A stretch of 64,000 bases of DNA from Nocardia yamanashiensis NBRC 100130 (GCF_001613325.1 NZ_BDCD01000045.1:1-64000); one strand, 5' to 3'; shown: positions 33,772 to 42,143, numbered from the stretch's first letter. Notes: generated from the letters alone by a model not told the origin. Program-made: numbers and translations.

Positions 33772-34337
33772 CGCGTTACCGCCTTCCGTTGCTGGGCAAG
33801 CCTCTCCTCGTACATGCGCCGCATCCGTTCCGCCTGGGCTTCGGCCTTGGCCATGCGTTCGAGCATGGGCGCGCGCCAACAATGGCAGATGGCCAGGGCG
33901 AGCGCGTCGGCGGCATCGGCGGGTTTGGGTGCGACGGCGAGTCCGAGGATACGGGTGACCATGGCGGTCACCTGGGCCTTGTCCGCCGAACCATTGCCGG
34001 TGACGGCGGCTTTCACCTGACTGGGGGTGTGGAAGTGCACGGGGATGCCGCGCCGCGCCGCCGCGAGGGCGATGACGCCGCCCGCCTGCGCGGTGGCCAT
34101 GGCGGTGCGCACATTGTGTTGCGAGAACACCCGTTCCACCGCCACCACTTCCGGCCGATGGTTGTCCATCCACGCCTCGGCCGCGTCGGAGACCCCGAGC
34201 AGGCGTTGCGCCAGATCCATTTCCGGCGGGGTGCGCACCACATCCACCTGGATCATCCGCACGGTGCGGCCATTGGTGCTTTCCACCATGGAGAGCCCGC
34301 ACCGGGTGAGTCCGGGGTCGACGCCCATCACCCGCAC
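33768..34337 (-). CDS. ruvC: Holliday junction resolvase RuvC
   Basis: RuvC cuts Holliday junctions to complete recombination. The protein (189 aa) has the acidic active site: the first Asp in MGVDPGLTRCG, Glu in VAVERVF, and the Asp pair in ADAADALALA. It has a longer basic C-terminal tail (RMRRMYEERLAQQRKAVTR), as in mycobacteria. I chose GTG 34337 (VRVMGVDPG) because AGAGGGG is five bases upstream and this matches the usual actinobacterial start; GTG 34352 is also in frame. It heads the operon, and a LexA-like box lies 20 bases before the start. Confidence 0.97.
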   Translation of the reverse strand: MRVMGVDPGLTRCGLSMVESTNGRTVRMIQVDVVRTPPEMDLAQRLLGVSDAAEAWMDNHRPEVVAVERVFSQHNVRTAMATAQAGGVIALAAARRGIPVHFHTPSQVKAAVTGNGSADKAQVTAMVTRILGLAVAPKPADAADALALAICHCWRAPMLERMAKAEAQAERMRRMYEERLAQQRKAVTR

Positions 34338-34357
34338 CGAAACCCCTCTCACCGAAG

Positions 34358-34373
34358 ACGAACAACTGTTCGA
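34358..34373. promoter_or_regulatory. LexA (SOS) box of ruvCAB
   Basis: ACGAACAACTGTTCGA matches the mycobacterial/Gram-positive SOS consensus TCGAAC-n4-GTTCGA at 11 of 12 fixed positions. It is 20 bases upstream of ruvC, so the operon should be repressed by LexA and induced by DNA damage. Confidence 0.85.
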
Positions 34374-34447
34374 GAGTCTAACGGACCGCGGCGGTGAATC
34401 AGGCCATCGACACGGCGATTGCCCGCAGCCTACGAGGTGTCGCGGGT

Positions 34448-34768
34448 TCAGGCGTGGTGATCGACGACCGCGCGGGTGTAGTCGATCCGGATCACGTAGC
34501 CGGGGGCCCAGTCGTCGGCCGGGCAGGAAGCCACCACGTCGGCGCGGCGGTGCGGGCCGACGAAGGTCGTCGCGTCCACGTAGCGCCCGGCCGAACAGAC
34601 CGCCGTCGCCTCGACCCGATAGATCTCGTCACTGTCATTGCGGCAGCTCGATTCTCCGCACGACAGCCCGGGCGCGAGGTCACGCGCGGCGGCCTGCGGG
34701 GCCAATACGACCGCGGCGGCCGCGACCAATCCCGCGATGCCCGTTCCGATGATCATCCGATGTGCCAT
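34448..34768 (-). CDS. Small secreted protein of unknown function
   Basis: A 106-residue protein with a signal peptide (MAHRMIIGTGIAGLVAAAAVVLAPQAAA). The mature part has four Cys (LSCGESSCRND, TAVCSAGRY, VASCPADDWAPGY) that could form two disulfides, and a VEATAVCSAGRYVD/VIRIDYTR beta-like pattern. GGAGGAG stands before ATG 34768, with a 6-bp hairpin (CCAGGT/ACCTGG) immediately upstream of it. I do not recognise the family. It lies downstream of the macro-domain gene in the same direction. Confidence 0.75.
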   Translation of the reverse strand: MAHRMIIGTGIAGLVAAAAVVLAPQAAARDLAPGLSCGESSCRNDSDEIYRVEATAVCSAGRYVDATTFVGPHRRADVVASCPADDWAPGYVIRIDYTRAVVDHHA

Positions 34769-34874
34769 GTGCTCGCCACTCCTCCAGGTATCCCCACCTG
34801 GGATCAACCCTGTCGCAGCGGCGTTTTCGGCACATCCGGGATCGACCCCCGAGATTCCCCGGTAGCTACCCTGA

Positions 34875-35387
34875 TCAGACCCCCAGTGCCACCCGGAACG
34901 CGCGCTCGGCTTCGTCACCGAACAGCACGAACCGCACCTGGCGCACGGAAGTCGCTGCGGCGCGCACGGTTTCGACGGCGATGCGCGCGCCATCGTCGAG
35001 GGGCCAGCGGTAGATCCCCGTGGAGATGGCCGGGAACGCCACCGTCTCGGCCCCCAGTTCGTCTGCCACGCGCAGGGATTCGCGATAGCAGGAGGCGAGC
35101 AGTTCCGAACGGTCCTCGGTAGCGGACCACACCGGCCCGACGGTGTGAATCACCCAGCGCGCGGGCAACTTCCCGGCCGTGGTCGCCACCGCCTGCCCGG
35201 TCGGCAGGCCGCGCCCGTAGTGCGAGGCGCGCAGGTCCCGGCACGCCGACAGGATCTCCGGCCCGCCCTTGCGATGGATCGCCCCGTCCACTCCCCCACC
35301 GCCCAGCAGCGAGGAATTCGCGGCGTTCACGATCGCGTCCACGTGCTGTTCGGTGATGTCCCCGCGTACCGCGAGCAATTCGGCCAT
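34875..35387 (-). CDS. Macro-domain protein, probable ADP-ribose/O-acetyl-ADP-ribose hydrolase
   Basis: A 170-residue stand-alone macro domain of the YmdB/MacroD type, which binds ADP-ribose and removes O-acetyl- or mono-ADP-ribose groups. Typical blocks are present: RGDITEQHVDAIVNAANSSLLGGGGVDGAIHRKGG with the catalytic Asn and Asp, VIHTVGPVW, LLASCYRESLRVADELGAETVAFPAISTGIYRWP. The start is ATG 35387. It is divergent from a DUF4383 gene with a stress-type promoter. The long frame that extends upstream runs antisense to DUF4383 and is not real. Confidence 0.93.
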   Translation of the reverse strand: MAELLAVRGDITEQHVDAIVNAANSSLLGGGGVDGAIHRKGGPEILSACRDLRASHYGRGLPTGQAVATTAGKLPARWVIHTVGPVWSATEDRSELLASCYRESLRVADELGAETVAFPAISTGIYRWPLDDGARIAVETVRAAATSVRQVRFVLFGDEAERAFRVALGV

Positions 35388-35459
35388 GCCCGGATTCTTC
35401 CATCCGGCCGGGTGCGCGGGGCGGTGGTCGCGCGGCACGGATCGGCAGGCTTCCCGGTC

Positions 35460-35483
35460 GTTTCGTCCGGTATCGGCCGGGTA
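35460..35483 (+). promoter_or_regulatory. Candidate SigF/SigB-type stress promoter
   Basis: GTTT (35460-35463) and GGGTA (35479-35483) with a 15-base spacer fit the actinobacterial SigF/SigB-type consensus GTTT-n(14-18)-GGGTA. It lies 67 bases before the DUF4383 start. Confidence 0.5.
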
Positions 35484-35549
35484 GGCGAACGGCATACCGA
35501 GGATCGGGCGTCCGGCGTCCCGGTCCCGGCACACGGAAAGGCGAAGGAT

Positions 35550-36035
35550 ATGACCACTTTCGGCAGTACGAGTACCGCGCGCTGGACCCCGGTACAGCTG
35601 GCGTCCCTGGTGGTGGGAGCGCTGTTCCTGATCGTGGGGATCGCGGGCTTCATTCCCGGGATCACCACCAACCTCGACGATCTGACCTTTGCCGGGCATG
35701 ACACCTCCACGCAATTGCTCGGCGTGTTCCAGGTTTCGGTGCTGCACAATATCGTGCACCTGCTCTTCGGCGTGGCCGGTCTGGCGGCGGCCCGCACGGT
35801 GAACGGGGCCCGTATCTTCCTGCTCGCGGCCGGTGTCATCTACCTGGTGCTGTGGCTGTACGGGCTGGTCATCGACAAGATGAGCGACGCCAATTTCGTG
35901 CCGCTCAATACCGCCGACGACTGGCTGCACTTCGTGCTCGGCGTGACCATGGTGGTGCTGGGCGCGGTGCTGCCGCGCCTGACCAGCGGTGCCGCCGGGC
36001 CCGGCCCGGTCGTGCGCGGCCCGGGCGGTTACTGA
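35550..36035 (+). CDS. DUF4383 four-helix membrane protein
   Basis: A 161-residue integral membrane protein with four hydrophobic helices and the DUF4383 pattern: LLGVFQVSVLHNIVHLLFGVAGLAAAR with HNxxH, a middle YLVLWLYG, and DDWLHFVLGVTMVVLG. The family is common in actinomycetes and is often stress-induced; its job is unknown. AAGGCGAAGG before ATG 35550 supports the start, and a SigF-like promoter lies upstream. It ends in a terminator shared with yebC. Confidence 0.9.
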   Translation: MTTFGSTSTARWTPVQLASLVVGALFLIVGIAGFIPGITTNLDDLTFAGHDTSTQLLGVFQVSVLHNIVHLLFGVAGLAAARTVNGARIFLLAAGVIYLVLWLYGLVIDKMSDANFVPLNTADDWLHFVLGVTMVVLGAVLPRLTSGAAGPGPVVRGPGGY

Positions 36036-36074
36036 CCGTTCCGCGAGCCGAAACCGCCAGGCGCGCAATGCGAT

Positions 36075-36106
36075 ACGGCCGCTCCCGAGTTCTCGGGAGC
36101 GGCCGT
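36075..36106. terminator. Bidirectional terminator
   Basis: ACGGCCGCTCCCGA and TCGGGAGCGGCCGT form a perfect 14-bp stem with a GTTC loop between the convergent DUF4383 and yebC genes. Confidence 0.85.
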
Positions 36107-36119
36107 CGCAGGCGTGAAC

Positions 36120-36872
36120 TCAGGCGTCGAGTTCGGCCAGTACCTCGTCGGAGATATCGACATTGGTGAAGACGTTCTGCACGTCGTCGCTGTCCTCGAG
36201 GGCGTCGACCAGCTTGAACACCTTGCGGGCCGTTTCGGCGTCCACCGACACCGACATGGACGGCTGGAAGCCGGACTCGGCGGAGTCGTAGTCGATGCCC
36301 GCGCTCTGCAGGGCGGTGCGCACGGCGATCAGATCGCCCGGCTCGGAGATGACCTCGAACTGCTCGCCCAGGTCGGTGACCTCTTCGGCGCCGGCGTCCA
36401 GGACGGCCATCAGCACGTCGTCCTCGGACAGGCCGTTCTTGTCCAGGGTCACGATGCCCTTGCGGTGGAACAGGTACGACACCGAACCCGGGTCGGCCAT
36501 ATTGCCGCCGTTGCGGGTCATGGCCACGCGCACTTCACCGGCCGCGCGATTGCGGTTGTCGGTGAGGCACTCGATCAGCACGGCGACACCGTTCGGGCCG
36601 TAGCCCTCGTACATGATGGTCTGCCAGTCGGCGCCGCCCGCCTCTTCACCGCCGCCACGCTTGCGCGCGCGCTCGATATTGTCGTTGGGCACCGACGACT
36701 TCTTCGCCTTCTGAATGGCGTCGTACAGGGTCGGGTTGCCGTCCGGGTCACTACCACCGGTGCGGGCCGCCACCTCGATGTTCTTGATCAACTTGGCGAA
36801 GAGCTTGCCGCGCTTCGCGTCGATCCCGGCCTTCTTGTGCTTGGTGGTGGCCCATTTGGAGTGGCCGCTCAT
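36120..36872 (-). CDS. yebC: YebC/PmpR family protein
   Basis: A 250-residue member of the YebC family, starting with the family signature MSGHSKWATTKHKKAGIDAKRGKLF and carrying YEGYGPNGVAVLIECLTDNRNR and GGNMADPGSVSYLF. Members have been described as transcription regulators and more recently as ribosome-associated factors that help translate proline runs. In mycobacteria it sits between pdxT and ruvC; here the macro-domain, DUF4383 and secreted-protein genes separate it from ruvC. AGGAAGT before the ATG fits. Confidence 0.96.
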   Translation of the reverse strand: MSGHSKWATTKHKKAGIDAKRGKLFAKLIKNIEVAARTGGSDPDGNPTLYDAIQKAKKSSVPNDNIERARKRGGGEEAGGADWQTIMYEGYGPNGVAVLIECLTDNRNRAAGEVRVAMTRNGGNMADPGSVSYLFHRKGIVTLDKNGLSEDDVLMAVLDAGAEEVTDLGEQFEVISEPGDLIAVRTALQSAGIDYDSAESGFQPSMSVSVDAETARKVFKLVDALEDSDDVQNVFTNVDISDEVLAELDA

Positions 36873-36986
36873 TCCCTACTTCCTCGTTTCAGGGGGCTCG
36901 GTTACGTCTCTGGCGACGCTACCCGCCCGGGGACGGACAACTGCACCAGTTTACTGCTGCCGTTTTTCGGACTCTCGCACCGATAG

Positions 36987-37610
36987 TCACACTCCGGCGC
37001 GCGGGCGCACCACGGTGTCGACGAACAGCTTGTGCACGCGCAGGTCTCCGGTCACCTCGGGATGGAAGGAGGTGGCGATGACATTGCCCTGGCGCACGGC
37101 CACGACGCGACCGGCCGCGGGACCGGACGGGACCGTGGCGAGGACCTCGACACCGTCGCCCGCGCGCTCCACCCAGGGGGCGCGGATGAAGACCGCGCGC
37201 ACCGGGCCGTCGTCGAGGCCGGTGAATTCCAGATCGGTTTCGAAGGAATCGACCTGGCGGCCGAAGGCATTGCGGCGCACCGTCATATCGATGCCGTGCA
37301 GGGGCTTCATGTCCGGGCGGGTGTCGAGGACTTCCGACGCCAGCAGGATCATCCCGGCGCACGAGCCGTAGGCGGGCAGGCCGTCGCGCAGGCGCGCCTT
37401 CAGCGGTTCCAGGAGTTCGAACACGTCCAGGAGCTTGCTGATAGCGGTGGATTCGCCGCCCGGGATCACCAGACCATCGACGGCGGCCAGCTCGGATTCG
37501 CGCCGCACCGGCACCGGCTCGGCGCCGCAAGCCGCCAGCGCGTGCACGTGCTCGCGCACGTCACCCTGCAATGCCAGTACCCCAATAGTCGGTTTCACGC
37601 CGTCGAGCAT
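36987..37610 (-). CDS. pdxT: Pyridoxal 5'-phosphate synthase glutaminase subunit PdxT
   Basis: PdxT releases ammonia from glutamine for PdxS, which makes vitamin B6. Class I glutaminase features are visible: VLALQGDVREHVHAL, VIPGGEST, nucleophile Cys in YGSCAGMILLA, and His-Glu in SFHPEVTGD. The start is uncertain: ATG 37610 (MLDGVKPTIG), GTG 37598 and GTG 37631 are in frame and none has a strong ribosome site. The partner pdxS is not in this window, though in mycobacteria it lies close by. yebC follows in the same direction. Confidence 0.93.
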   Translation of the reverse strand: MLDGVKPTIGVLALQGDVREHVHALAACGAEPVPVRRESELAAVDGLVIPGGESTAISKLLDVFELLEPLKARLRDGLPAYGSCAGMILLASEVLDTRPDMKPLHGIDMTVRRNAFGRQVDSFETDLEFTGLDDGPVRAVFIRAPWVERAGDGVEVLATVPSGPAAGRVVAVRQGNVIATSFHPEVTGDLRVHKLFVDTVVRPRAGV

Positions 37611-37737
37611 ACGTTCGGCGGTACTGCTCACCGGGCTGCGGGGCGGTCGTCCGGGCAGCTGTGGCGCTGCTCACCCGGGTGTCAGGGTTCCGTTAGGACA
37701 AGTGTCCATTAGGTGATTCCGGAGAACACTCTCGCCT

Positions 37738-39543
37738 GTGACTGATCTGCTTCCGCACACCTCGCCCGGGCCGCGCGGTGGTGTCGCCGCGCCTCCACCG
37801 CGGCACGGGCTGACCGTTTCGACCGGTTTGGCCGGGCTTTCCCTCGATGCCATGGCATCGGTTTCCTATGGTCCCGAGGCCATCGTGCTGGTGCTGGCCG
37901 CAGCCGGCGCGGCCGGACTGGGGTTCACGCTGCCGGTCACCGCGGCCATCGTGGTGCTGCTCGCGGTACTCATCGCCTCCTACCGGCAGGTGATCGCGGC
38001 CTTCCCGAACGGGGGCGGGGCGTACGCGGTGGCGAAGGAACGGCTCGGGCATCGCACGAGTCTGGTTGCGGCGGCGTCGCTGATCGTGGACTACGTGCTG
38101 AATGTGGCGGTGTCGATCGCGGCGGGAGTGGCGGCGCTGACGTCCGCGTTCCCGCAGCTGCTGCCGTACACGGTGTGGATCTGCCTGGCCATCCTGGCCG
38201 GGATCACGGTGCTGAATCTGTACGGGATCCGGGAGAGCGCGCGGGCGTTCATGGTGCCGACCGTGGTGTTCGTGCTGGGCATTTTCGCGGTGATCGCGGG
38301 TGGCTTGTTGCGGTCGGAACCGGCCGGTGTGACCACCGGCGCGGCGGTCGCCACCGATGCGCACACCATCGGAATCCTGTTGCTGCTCAAGGCATTCTCC
38401 TCCGGGTGCGCAGCATTGACCGGCGTGGAGGCGATCGCCAACGCGGTGCCGAGTTTCGCGCAGCCCAAGGTGCGGCGGGCACAGCGGGCAGAGGTGGCGC
38501 TGGGGGTGCTGCTGGGCGTCATGCTGCTGGGTCTGGCGACGCTGATCCAGAAGTTCGAGATCCATCCGATCGAGGGCGCCACGGTGCTCTCGCAGCTGAC
38601 CGAGGCGGCGCTGGGGCACGGAATCGCCTATTACGTAGTGCAATTCGCGACGGTGATCCTGCTGGCGCTGGCGGCCAACACCTCCTACGGCGGGCTGCCG
38701 ACGCTGACCAAGATCCTGGCCGACGACAATTGCCTGCCGCATCGGTTCGCGGTCTCCTCGCCGCGGCAGGTGTATCGGTTCGGCGTGCTGGCCCTGGGCA
38801 TTTCGGCGGCGGTGCTGCTGATCGCCTCCGACGGGAACATGAACGCGCTGGTGCCGTTGTTCGCGATCGGGGTGTTCGTGGGGTTCACCATCGCGCAGGT
38901 GGGCATGGTGCGGCATTGGCTGGCAACGCGCGAGCCGGGCTGGCGATGGCGGTTGGCGCTCAACGGTTTCGGCGCGGCGCTCACCTTCGTCGCGGCCGTG
39001 GTCACCACCTCCATGAAGTTCACCGCGGGCGCGTGGCTGATCGTGCTGGTGCTGCCGCTGCTGGTGGTGGGGATGGAGCGAATCCGCAAGACCTATCACC
39101 GGATCGACGGCTGCCGGGGCGCGGGCTGCCTGCCGGCGACGCCGCGGGCCACCGATACCGCCATCGTGGTGCCGGTTTCCGAAGTGTCGGAACTGAGCCG
39201 GGAAGCCTTGTCGGCGGCCATGTCCCTGGGCCGCGACGTGGTGGCGGTGCACGTGTGCCTGCCCGGGGAGAACATCCGGGTCTTCACCAAGGAATGGGAG
39301 TCCTGGCATCCGGACGTGCGGCTGATCCTGCTCGAGGACGGGGACGCGACCGTGGGCGGGCCGGTGGCGCGCTATGTGCGCGACAATTTCCCGGGCCGCC
39401 GCAAGGTCGTGGTCATCGCCGAGGTGGAACCGCCCGCGGGCTGGAACCACGTGCTGCCCAGCCATCGCAGCGATGAACTGGAGAAAGTGCTGCGCAGGAT
39501 GCCGGACACGGTCGTGTGCCACCTGCGCGTGCAGACCGCCTGA
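37738..39543 (+). CDS. APC-superfamily permease, KimA-like
   Basis: A 601-residue membrane transporter with about twelve helices (residues ~25-470) and a soluble C-terminal domain (~490-601) that looks like a universal-stress-like fold (TAIVVPVSEVSELSREALSAAMSLGRDVVAVHVCL). Size, domain order and LDAMASVSYGPEAIVLVL resemble KimA/YdaO, a proton-potassium symporter, and close amino-acid permease relatives. Without the ligand residues checked, potassium is only a proposal. GTG 37738 is the start. No c-di-AMP riboswitch is evident in the short leader. It ends one base before the convergent tesB stop. Confidence 0.85.
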   Translation: MTDLLPHTSPGPRGGVAAPPPRHGLTVSTGLAGLSLDAMASVSYGPEAIVLVLAAAGAAGLGFTLPVTAAIVVLLAVLIASYRQVIAAFPNGGGAYAVAKERLGHRTSLVAAASLIVDYVLNVAVSIAAGVAALTSAFPQLLPYTVWICLAILAGITVLNLYGIRESARAFMVPTVVFVLGIFAVIAGGLLRSEPAGVTTGAAVATDAHTIGILLLLKAFSSGCAALTGVEAIANAVPSFAQPKVRRAQRAEVALGVLLGVMLLGLATLIQKFEIHPIEGATVLSQLTEAALGHGIAYYVVQFATVILLALAANTSYGGLPTLTKILADDNCLPHRFAVSSPRQVYRFGVLALGISAAVLLIASDGNMNALVPLFAIGVFVGFTIAQVGMVRHWLATREPGWRWRLALNGFGAALTFVAAVVTTSMKFTAGAWLIVLVLPLLVVGMERIRKTYHRIDGCRGAGCLPATPRATDTAIVVPVSEVSELSREALSAAMSLGRDVVAVHVCLPGENIRVFTKEWESWHPDVRLILLEDGDATVGGPVARYVRDNFPGRRKVVVIAEVEPPAGWNHVLPSHRSDELEKVLRRMPDTVVCHLRVQTA

Positions 39544-39544
39544 A

Positions 39545-40393
39545 CTACGCGGTGCCGGGCGGGAAGGATTCGCCCGGCTCCCGCAGGTTGCGAATCAGGC
39601 CCTCCTGCACCACGACCGCGACCAATTCGCCCCGCTGATTCCAGATCCGGCCCGCGGTCAGCGCGCGGCCCAGGCCCGCCGACGGCGACTGCTGGTCGTA
39701 CAGCAGCCAATCGTCGGCGCGGAACGGGCGCAGGAACCACATGGCGTGATCGAGCGAGGCGTTCTGGGTGGGTTCGTCCGGGTGGATCACCTTCGACGAG
39801 CCGAGCAGCGTCATATCGCTCATGTAGGCGAGCGTGCACACGTGGAACAGCGGATCGTCGGGCAGTTCGTGCCGGTATTTGAACCACACCTGCTGCTGCG
39901 CCGCCAGCCCGTCGCGCCGGCCCACCTGTTCCTGCGGGACGGTGCGGATATCCCAGTGCTCCCATTCCCGCATGGCCCACAACCGTTCCGGGCTCATGCT
40001 GGTGCGGGCGTCGGGCAGCTCGGTCGGCGCGGGCACCACCGGCATCTCGTCCTGATGCTCCGGCCCCTCGTCCCCCACGTGGAACGAGGCCGACATGGTG
40101 AATATGGCTTCCCCGTTCTGCACCCCGGTCACCCGCCGCGTGCAGAACGACCGCCCGTCCCGGATCCGGTCCACCAGGTACACGGTCGGCTCCTTGGGAT
40201 TGCCCGGCCGCAGGAAGTACCCGTGCAGCGAATGCACCTGATACCGCGCATCCACCGTCCGCACCGCCGCCACCAGCGACTGCCCCGCAACCTGCCCGCC
40301 GAACGTCCGCGGCAACTGCGTCTTGGTGGACGCGCCCCGGAAGATGTCACGCTCGATGCGCTCTATCTCGAGGGCCTCTTCGATGGTCGCCAT
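39545..40393 (-). CDS. tesB: Acyl-CoA thioesterase II
   Basis: TesB hydrolyses acyl-CoA to free acid. The 282-residue protein has two hot-dog halves and the family blocks TFGGQVAGQSLVAAVRTV, VHSLHGYFLRPG, IRDGRSFCTRRVTGVQNGEAIF and the second-half SLDHAMWFLRPFRADDWLLYDQQSPSAGLGRAL with the catalytic Asp and Gln/Ser region. GGAAGGG before ATG 40393 supports this start over ATG 40399. In mycobacteria it lies directly next to pdxT; here the KimA-like gene intervenes. Confidence 0.95.
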   Translation of the reverse strand: MATIEEALEIERIERDIFRGASTKTQLPRTFGGQVAGQSLVAAVRTVDARYQVHSLHGYFLRPGNPKEPTVYLVDRIRDGRSFCTRRVTGVQNGEAIFTMSASFHVGDEGPEHQDEMPVVPAPTELPDARTSMSPERLWAMREWEHWDIRTVPQEQVGRRDGLAAQQQVWFKYRHELPDDPLFHVCTLAYMSDMTLLGSSKVIHPDEPTQNASLDHAMWFLRPFRADDWLLYDQQSPSAGLGRALTAGRIWNQRGELVAVVVQEGLIRNLREPGESFPPGTA

Positions 40394-40675
40394 GCACATC
40401 CCTTCCCGGATCGTCCGGCTCAACATAACAATCCGGGCCGCTCACGCTCACCGGGACCTGGCCGGTTTGCCGAATCGATGCGGGGCCCGCGCGCGATGCC
40501 CTGCTGCGCCCGCACACGATCATTGCGAACCCACACCTGGATTGTCGTTTCTGATCGAAATCGACCAATTTCACTCACGATCGATCACGCCTGATTATGG
40601 TCATCGCCACACCGCCACCGCCGCAACATGATTCGGCGGCCGGTGCTCTCGATCAGCCCTCGATGCGGAGGACCC

Positions 40676-41410
40676 ATGTTCAAACGATTCGCCGTCGGAC
40701 TCCTGGCTCTCGGCGCCACCCTCACCCCCTCGCTCACCACCCCCGCCACCGCCGACACCGCCCCCGACCCGGTCATCGTGATCGCCGGCTTCGCCTCCCC
40801 CGACCTCGGCGGTCTGCCCTTGGCCCTGCGCATCCACTCCGCCACCGACGCGAAGTACTACACCATCGCCGGCTCCCGAAGCAGCGGCACCGGCAGCATC
40901 GCCGACGGCGCAACGGATTTGAGCGCCAAGGTCGATCAAGTGCTCGCCGAGACCGGGGCGAGCAAGGTCGACCTGGTGAGCCTGTCCATGGGCGGGCTGA
41001 CCGCGCGTTATTACCTGAAGAATCTCGGCGGCACCGCGAAAGTCGACACCCTGGTCCAAGTCGTCCCGCCCAACCACGGCACCAACCGAGCCAACCTGGC
41101 CAAAATCCTCAGCTGCGCAGGCATCGTCGCCTGCGACCAAATGGCCATCGGCTCCACCTTCCTCACCGCCCTGAACACCGGTGACGAAACCCCCGGCGCA
41201 GTCGCCTATTCCACGATCCGCACCGACTGGGACGAAGTAGTCGTCCCGATCGACAGCGCCAAACTCGACGGCGCCGAAAACATCAAAGTCCAGGACCAGT
41301 GCCTCCTCCACTTCGTCGAACATCAGGGCGCGGCGCTGGACGGCGTAGTAGCCGACGGCGTCATCGACGCCCTCCGCCACCAACCGATCCACATGAACTG
41401 CTGGGCATGA
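40676..41410 (+). CDS. Secreted lipase/esterase (alpha/beta hydrolase)
   Basis: A 244-residue exported protein with a signal peptide (MFKRFAVGLLALGATLTPSLTTPATA). The body is a small alpha/beta hydrolase of the EstA/lipase class 2 type: VIVIAGFASPD as oxyanion strand, the nucleophile elbow SLSMGGLTARYYL, an acid near the IDSAKLDG region, and a C-terminal His in HFVEHQGAALDGVV. Three pairs of Cys-containing segments (ILSCAGIVACD, DQCLLHF, MNCWA) suggest disulfides outside the cell. GGAGGACCC precedes ATG 40676. It stands alone. Confidence 0.88.
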   Translation: MFKRFAVGLLALGATLTPSLTTPATADTAPDPVIVIAGFASPDLGGLPLALRIHSATDAKYYTIAGSRSSGTGSIADGATDLSAKVDQVLAETGASKVDLVSLSMGGLTARYYLKNLGGTAKVDTLVQVVPPNHGTNRANLAKILSCAGIVACDQMAIGSTFLTALNTGDETPGAVAYSTIRTDWDEVVVPIDSAKLDGAENIKVQDQCLLHFVEHQGAALDGVVADGVIDALRHQPIHMNCWA

Positions 41411-41431
41411 GCGTTCGGTGATCACTGACCG

Positions 41432-41818
41432 TTGATGCCAGGTCGCCGGGGTTCCCATCCCCCGGCCCCGGCGACCCCAGCTGCTACCGCCCCAAGACGA
41501 CGTCGGCCGCGAGCGATCCCACCCCGTCGCCAGCGAATCCGATTCCGTCACTATCGATTACGAACAACCACCGCCCTCGTGGGTCAGGACCACTCCCTGC
41601 TTACCGAGGAGGAGCGTGGAGCGATACGTGTGTACGCCTGCAACTTCTTCGAGCAGATCAACACTGCGCTGTGGGATGGCGGTGAAAGGTCGCCGTTGGT
41701 GAACCGCTACATCGACCTGATCCGATCCGGTTCGACTTCGACATCGTCGACGAAGAATCGGCGTTCGCGCTGGTCGAAGAGGAAATTCGGCATCGAGGGT
41801 TCCTATCGCGGCGCGTAG
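41432..41818 (+). pseudogene. Possible remnant of an ADP-ribosyltransferase-fold gene
   Basis: Only the stretch LLTEEERGAIRVYACNFFEQ and the following INTALW...LVNRYIDLIRS looks like real protein; it resembles the opening helices of secreted ADP-ribosyltransferase domains. The sequence around it changes frame: upstream, another frame reads a Pro-rich linker ending in VTIDYEQPPPSWV, and downstream yet another reads FDFDIVDEESAFALVEEEIRHRGF. The arginine-, STS- and ExE-type active-site motifs are not seen. I take it as a frameshifted, truncated remnant. Most of 41411-41856 holds nothing else I can support. Confidence 0.4.
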
Positions 41819-41856
41819 CATGTGGCGCATCCAAGGATTCGTGAGGGAGGCGTGAA

Positions 41857-42006
41857 GTGGGAGCCTTGACTCGAGAGACCATGCGTGTCGAGCGCGTCGA
41901 ACTGACGCCTGAGCAGCGTGAAGAACGCCGACGTGAAGCGGAGAAGCTGGGCATCAAGATCCGCCGACGGAGCGCTATCGGCAAGACCGAAAAATCTGGC
42001 AAGTAA
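41857..42006 (+). CDS. Small basic protein, 49 aa, unknown
   Basis: GTG 41857 is preceded by GGGAGG at six bases, a near-ideal ribosome site. The product is 49 residues, strongly basic and charged (LTPEQREERRREAEKLGIKIRRRSAIGK), probably helical. It follows the decayed ADP-ribosyltransferase-like remnant by 38 bases in the same direction, so it may be the surviving partner of that gene. No family recognised. Confidence 0.5.
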   Translation: MGALTRETMRVERVELTPEQREERRREAEKLGIKIRRRSAIGKTEKSGK

Positions 42007-42143
42007 GGGCCTCCGGGCGTCGTTGGTGGATGGCTGTTCGACGGTCTTCTCCTTGGCCGTCGCGTCGAAAGAGCGTTTCCGTTTCGACGTTTGGATAGTG
42101 CTCCGCGTGGGGCGGGTGATCTTGTGGTGGGCATGATGGGGCG

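Noticed and set aside
33772..34365. RuvA with a ~200-residue N-terminal extension
   Set aside because: It overlaps ruvC in another frame; RuvA families begin at the chosen GTG.
37611..37737. c-di-AMP (ydaO) riboswitch before the KimA-like gene
   Set aside because: The gap is only ~127 bases, shared with the divergent pdxT promoter, and I could not find the conserved riboswitch elements.
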